Shown one piece after another: positions 63,301 to 64,000 of a DNA stretch of 64,000 bases. The notes beneath the pieces were generated by a model. That model did no database searches and was not told where the DNA came from. It was given only the letters and a program-made list of their open reading frames with translations. This DNA is from Solea solea (taxonomy: Eukaryota > Chordata > Actinopteri > Pleuronectiformes > Soleidae): positions 20,506,465 to 20,570,464 of the forward strand of contig NC_081145.1 of assembly GCF_958295425.1 (NCBI RefSeq), written 5' to 3'. The first letter of the stretch is position 1; the number at the start of each line of letters is the position of its first letter. Position numbers and translations under genes: made by a program.

Positions 63301-64000
63301 AATATCAGTTCTGTCTGCTCACTGACCATGTTCGTTTGCAGATGATGAACCATCACAATTTGGCTGCACTTTTTTGTATCTAGTATCTTTACATTACTTC
63401 ACATATTTGTCTCCAGTCGTCACACCAGACGAGATTGAAAATATTAAAACCAGCGGTTTTGTCTGACACACGTGTCACTACAGGAGAATTTGTCACGTGA
63501 AAATTCTCTTCTTCACATGCGAGGTTATTGCAAATAAAAGGTTATATACACGAGATCGTGTCGTATAGCCAGCCGTGTTGACAAACTCGTCCAATGTTTG
63601 TGTTCTTGCTTTGCCACTGTGCATATGTTTGATATGAGCATGTGTGACTTGTCAATCACTGGTATCTTGGCTGTACAGGCGTGAACACGTCAGTCCTGTA
63701 GACCACGTGTGACTGAATGTGTGAGATACAGACTGAACCTCTCCAAGCCTTTACAGAATATCTGTCATGTAATGTCGCACAACAAGCAAATATGCTGCTC
63801 TGATGATGATAATGACGTGAAAGAAAACATAAATGTGACCATTGTTGGGTCCTTGCTCCATTTGAGGAGGGGGAAGACTATACCTGATCATCAAATACAA
63901 TTCTTTAAAAACAACCAACCAACAAAGATTGGGAAACATGTTTACAGGCAGCTAATAAACATAAACTGGCCAACAAACAACTGGTATAATCCATAAAATA
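57307..64000 (-). other. cadps2: cadps2 intron running off the window
   Basis: No further cadps2 exon could be found in any minus-strand frame, so this is taken as one large intron. It contains the SINE at 58017 and a diverged repeat at about 61170-61440 (TATTGCGAATCATATTGC, AATAATCGCAATTAG). There is also an (AC)10 run near 63018 and TAAT-rich low-repeat stretches near 62940-63210. Confidence 0.6.
58017..58245 (+). mobile_element. tRNA-derived SINE
   Basis: Head fragment TGGCTAGCATTCAGCAAGAA leads into a good box B (CTGGTTCGAATCCCGG), a GTTTGCTCCAGTTTCCTCCC segment and a body with GTCAGCTGGAATTGGC. The tail is CCCTCATGTGGAGGATAGAG. It is the same family as 5741-5997. Lies in the cadps2 intron. 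Confidence 0.75.

Overview
The window is vertebrate nuclear DNA, almost certainly from a teleost fish. Genes are split by short GT/AG introns, intergenic DNA is AT-rich with many microsatellites, and fish-type tRNA-derived SINEs, LINE and Penelope-like remnants and small inverted-repeat elements are scattered throughout. The species cannot be named from the sequence alone.

Four genes were recognised from their translated exons. (1) 1146-6625, plus strand: the last eleven coding exons of a receptor-type tyrosine phosphatase, best called ptprz1. It has the end of the active D1 domain and a whole catalytically dead D2 domain. (2) 31459-11493, minus strand: a complete 23-coding-exon aass gene. 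The exon phases all agree and predict 928 residues of the mitochondrial lysine-ketoglutarate reductase / saccharopine dehydrogenase. (3) 43753-39203, minus strand: a complete four-exon fezf1, a six-C2H2-finger repressor with an eh1 motif (437 residues). (4) 57306-51353, minus strand: the last three coding exons of cadps2, the dense-core-vesicle priming factor; the rest lies beyond the right edge.

From memory, this order and orientation (PTPRZ1 forward; AASS, FEZF1 and CADPS2 reverse) matches human chromosome 7q31, so the window is a conserved vertebrate synteny block. The genes do not form a pathway: one is neural/glial signalling, one lysine catabolism, one forebrain/olfactory patterning, one regulated secretion. 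The linkage may be held by regulatory DNA around fezf1, but that is inference.

Layout: 1-926 is a 38-bp minisatellite in a ptprz1 intron; 1146-6625 ptprz1; about 6626-8000 its 3' UTR; about 8000-10250 intergenic; about 10250-34260 aass with its candidate UTRs; about 34.3-39.2 kb intergenic, with a recent 0.5-kb tandem duplication and a foldback element; 39.2-43.8 kb fezf1; 43.8-47.9 kb fezf1 upstream DNA; 47.9-64 kb cadps2 3' end, downstream DNA and large introns.

I saw no new defence, biosynthetic or mobile system, CRISPR array, operon or RNA gene. The less ordinary observations are structural: a run of short-loop near-perfect hairpins, a near-perfect 70-bp palindrome inside a foldback element, several small DNA transposons with visible end structure, and a possible regulatory element in a cadps2 intron.
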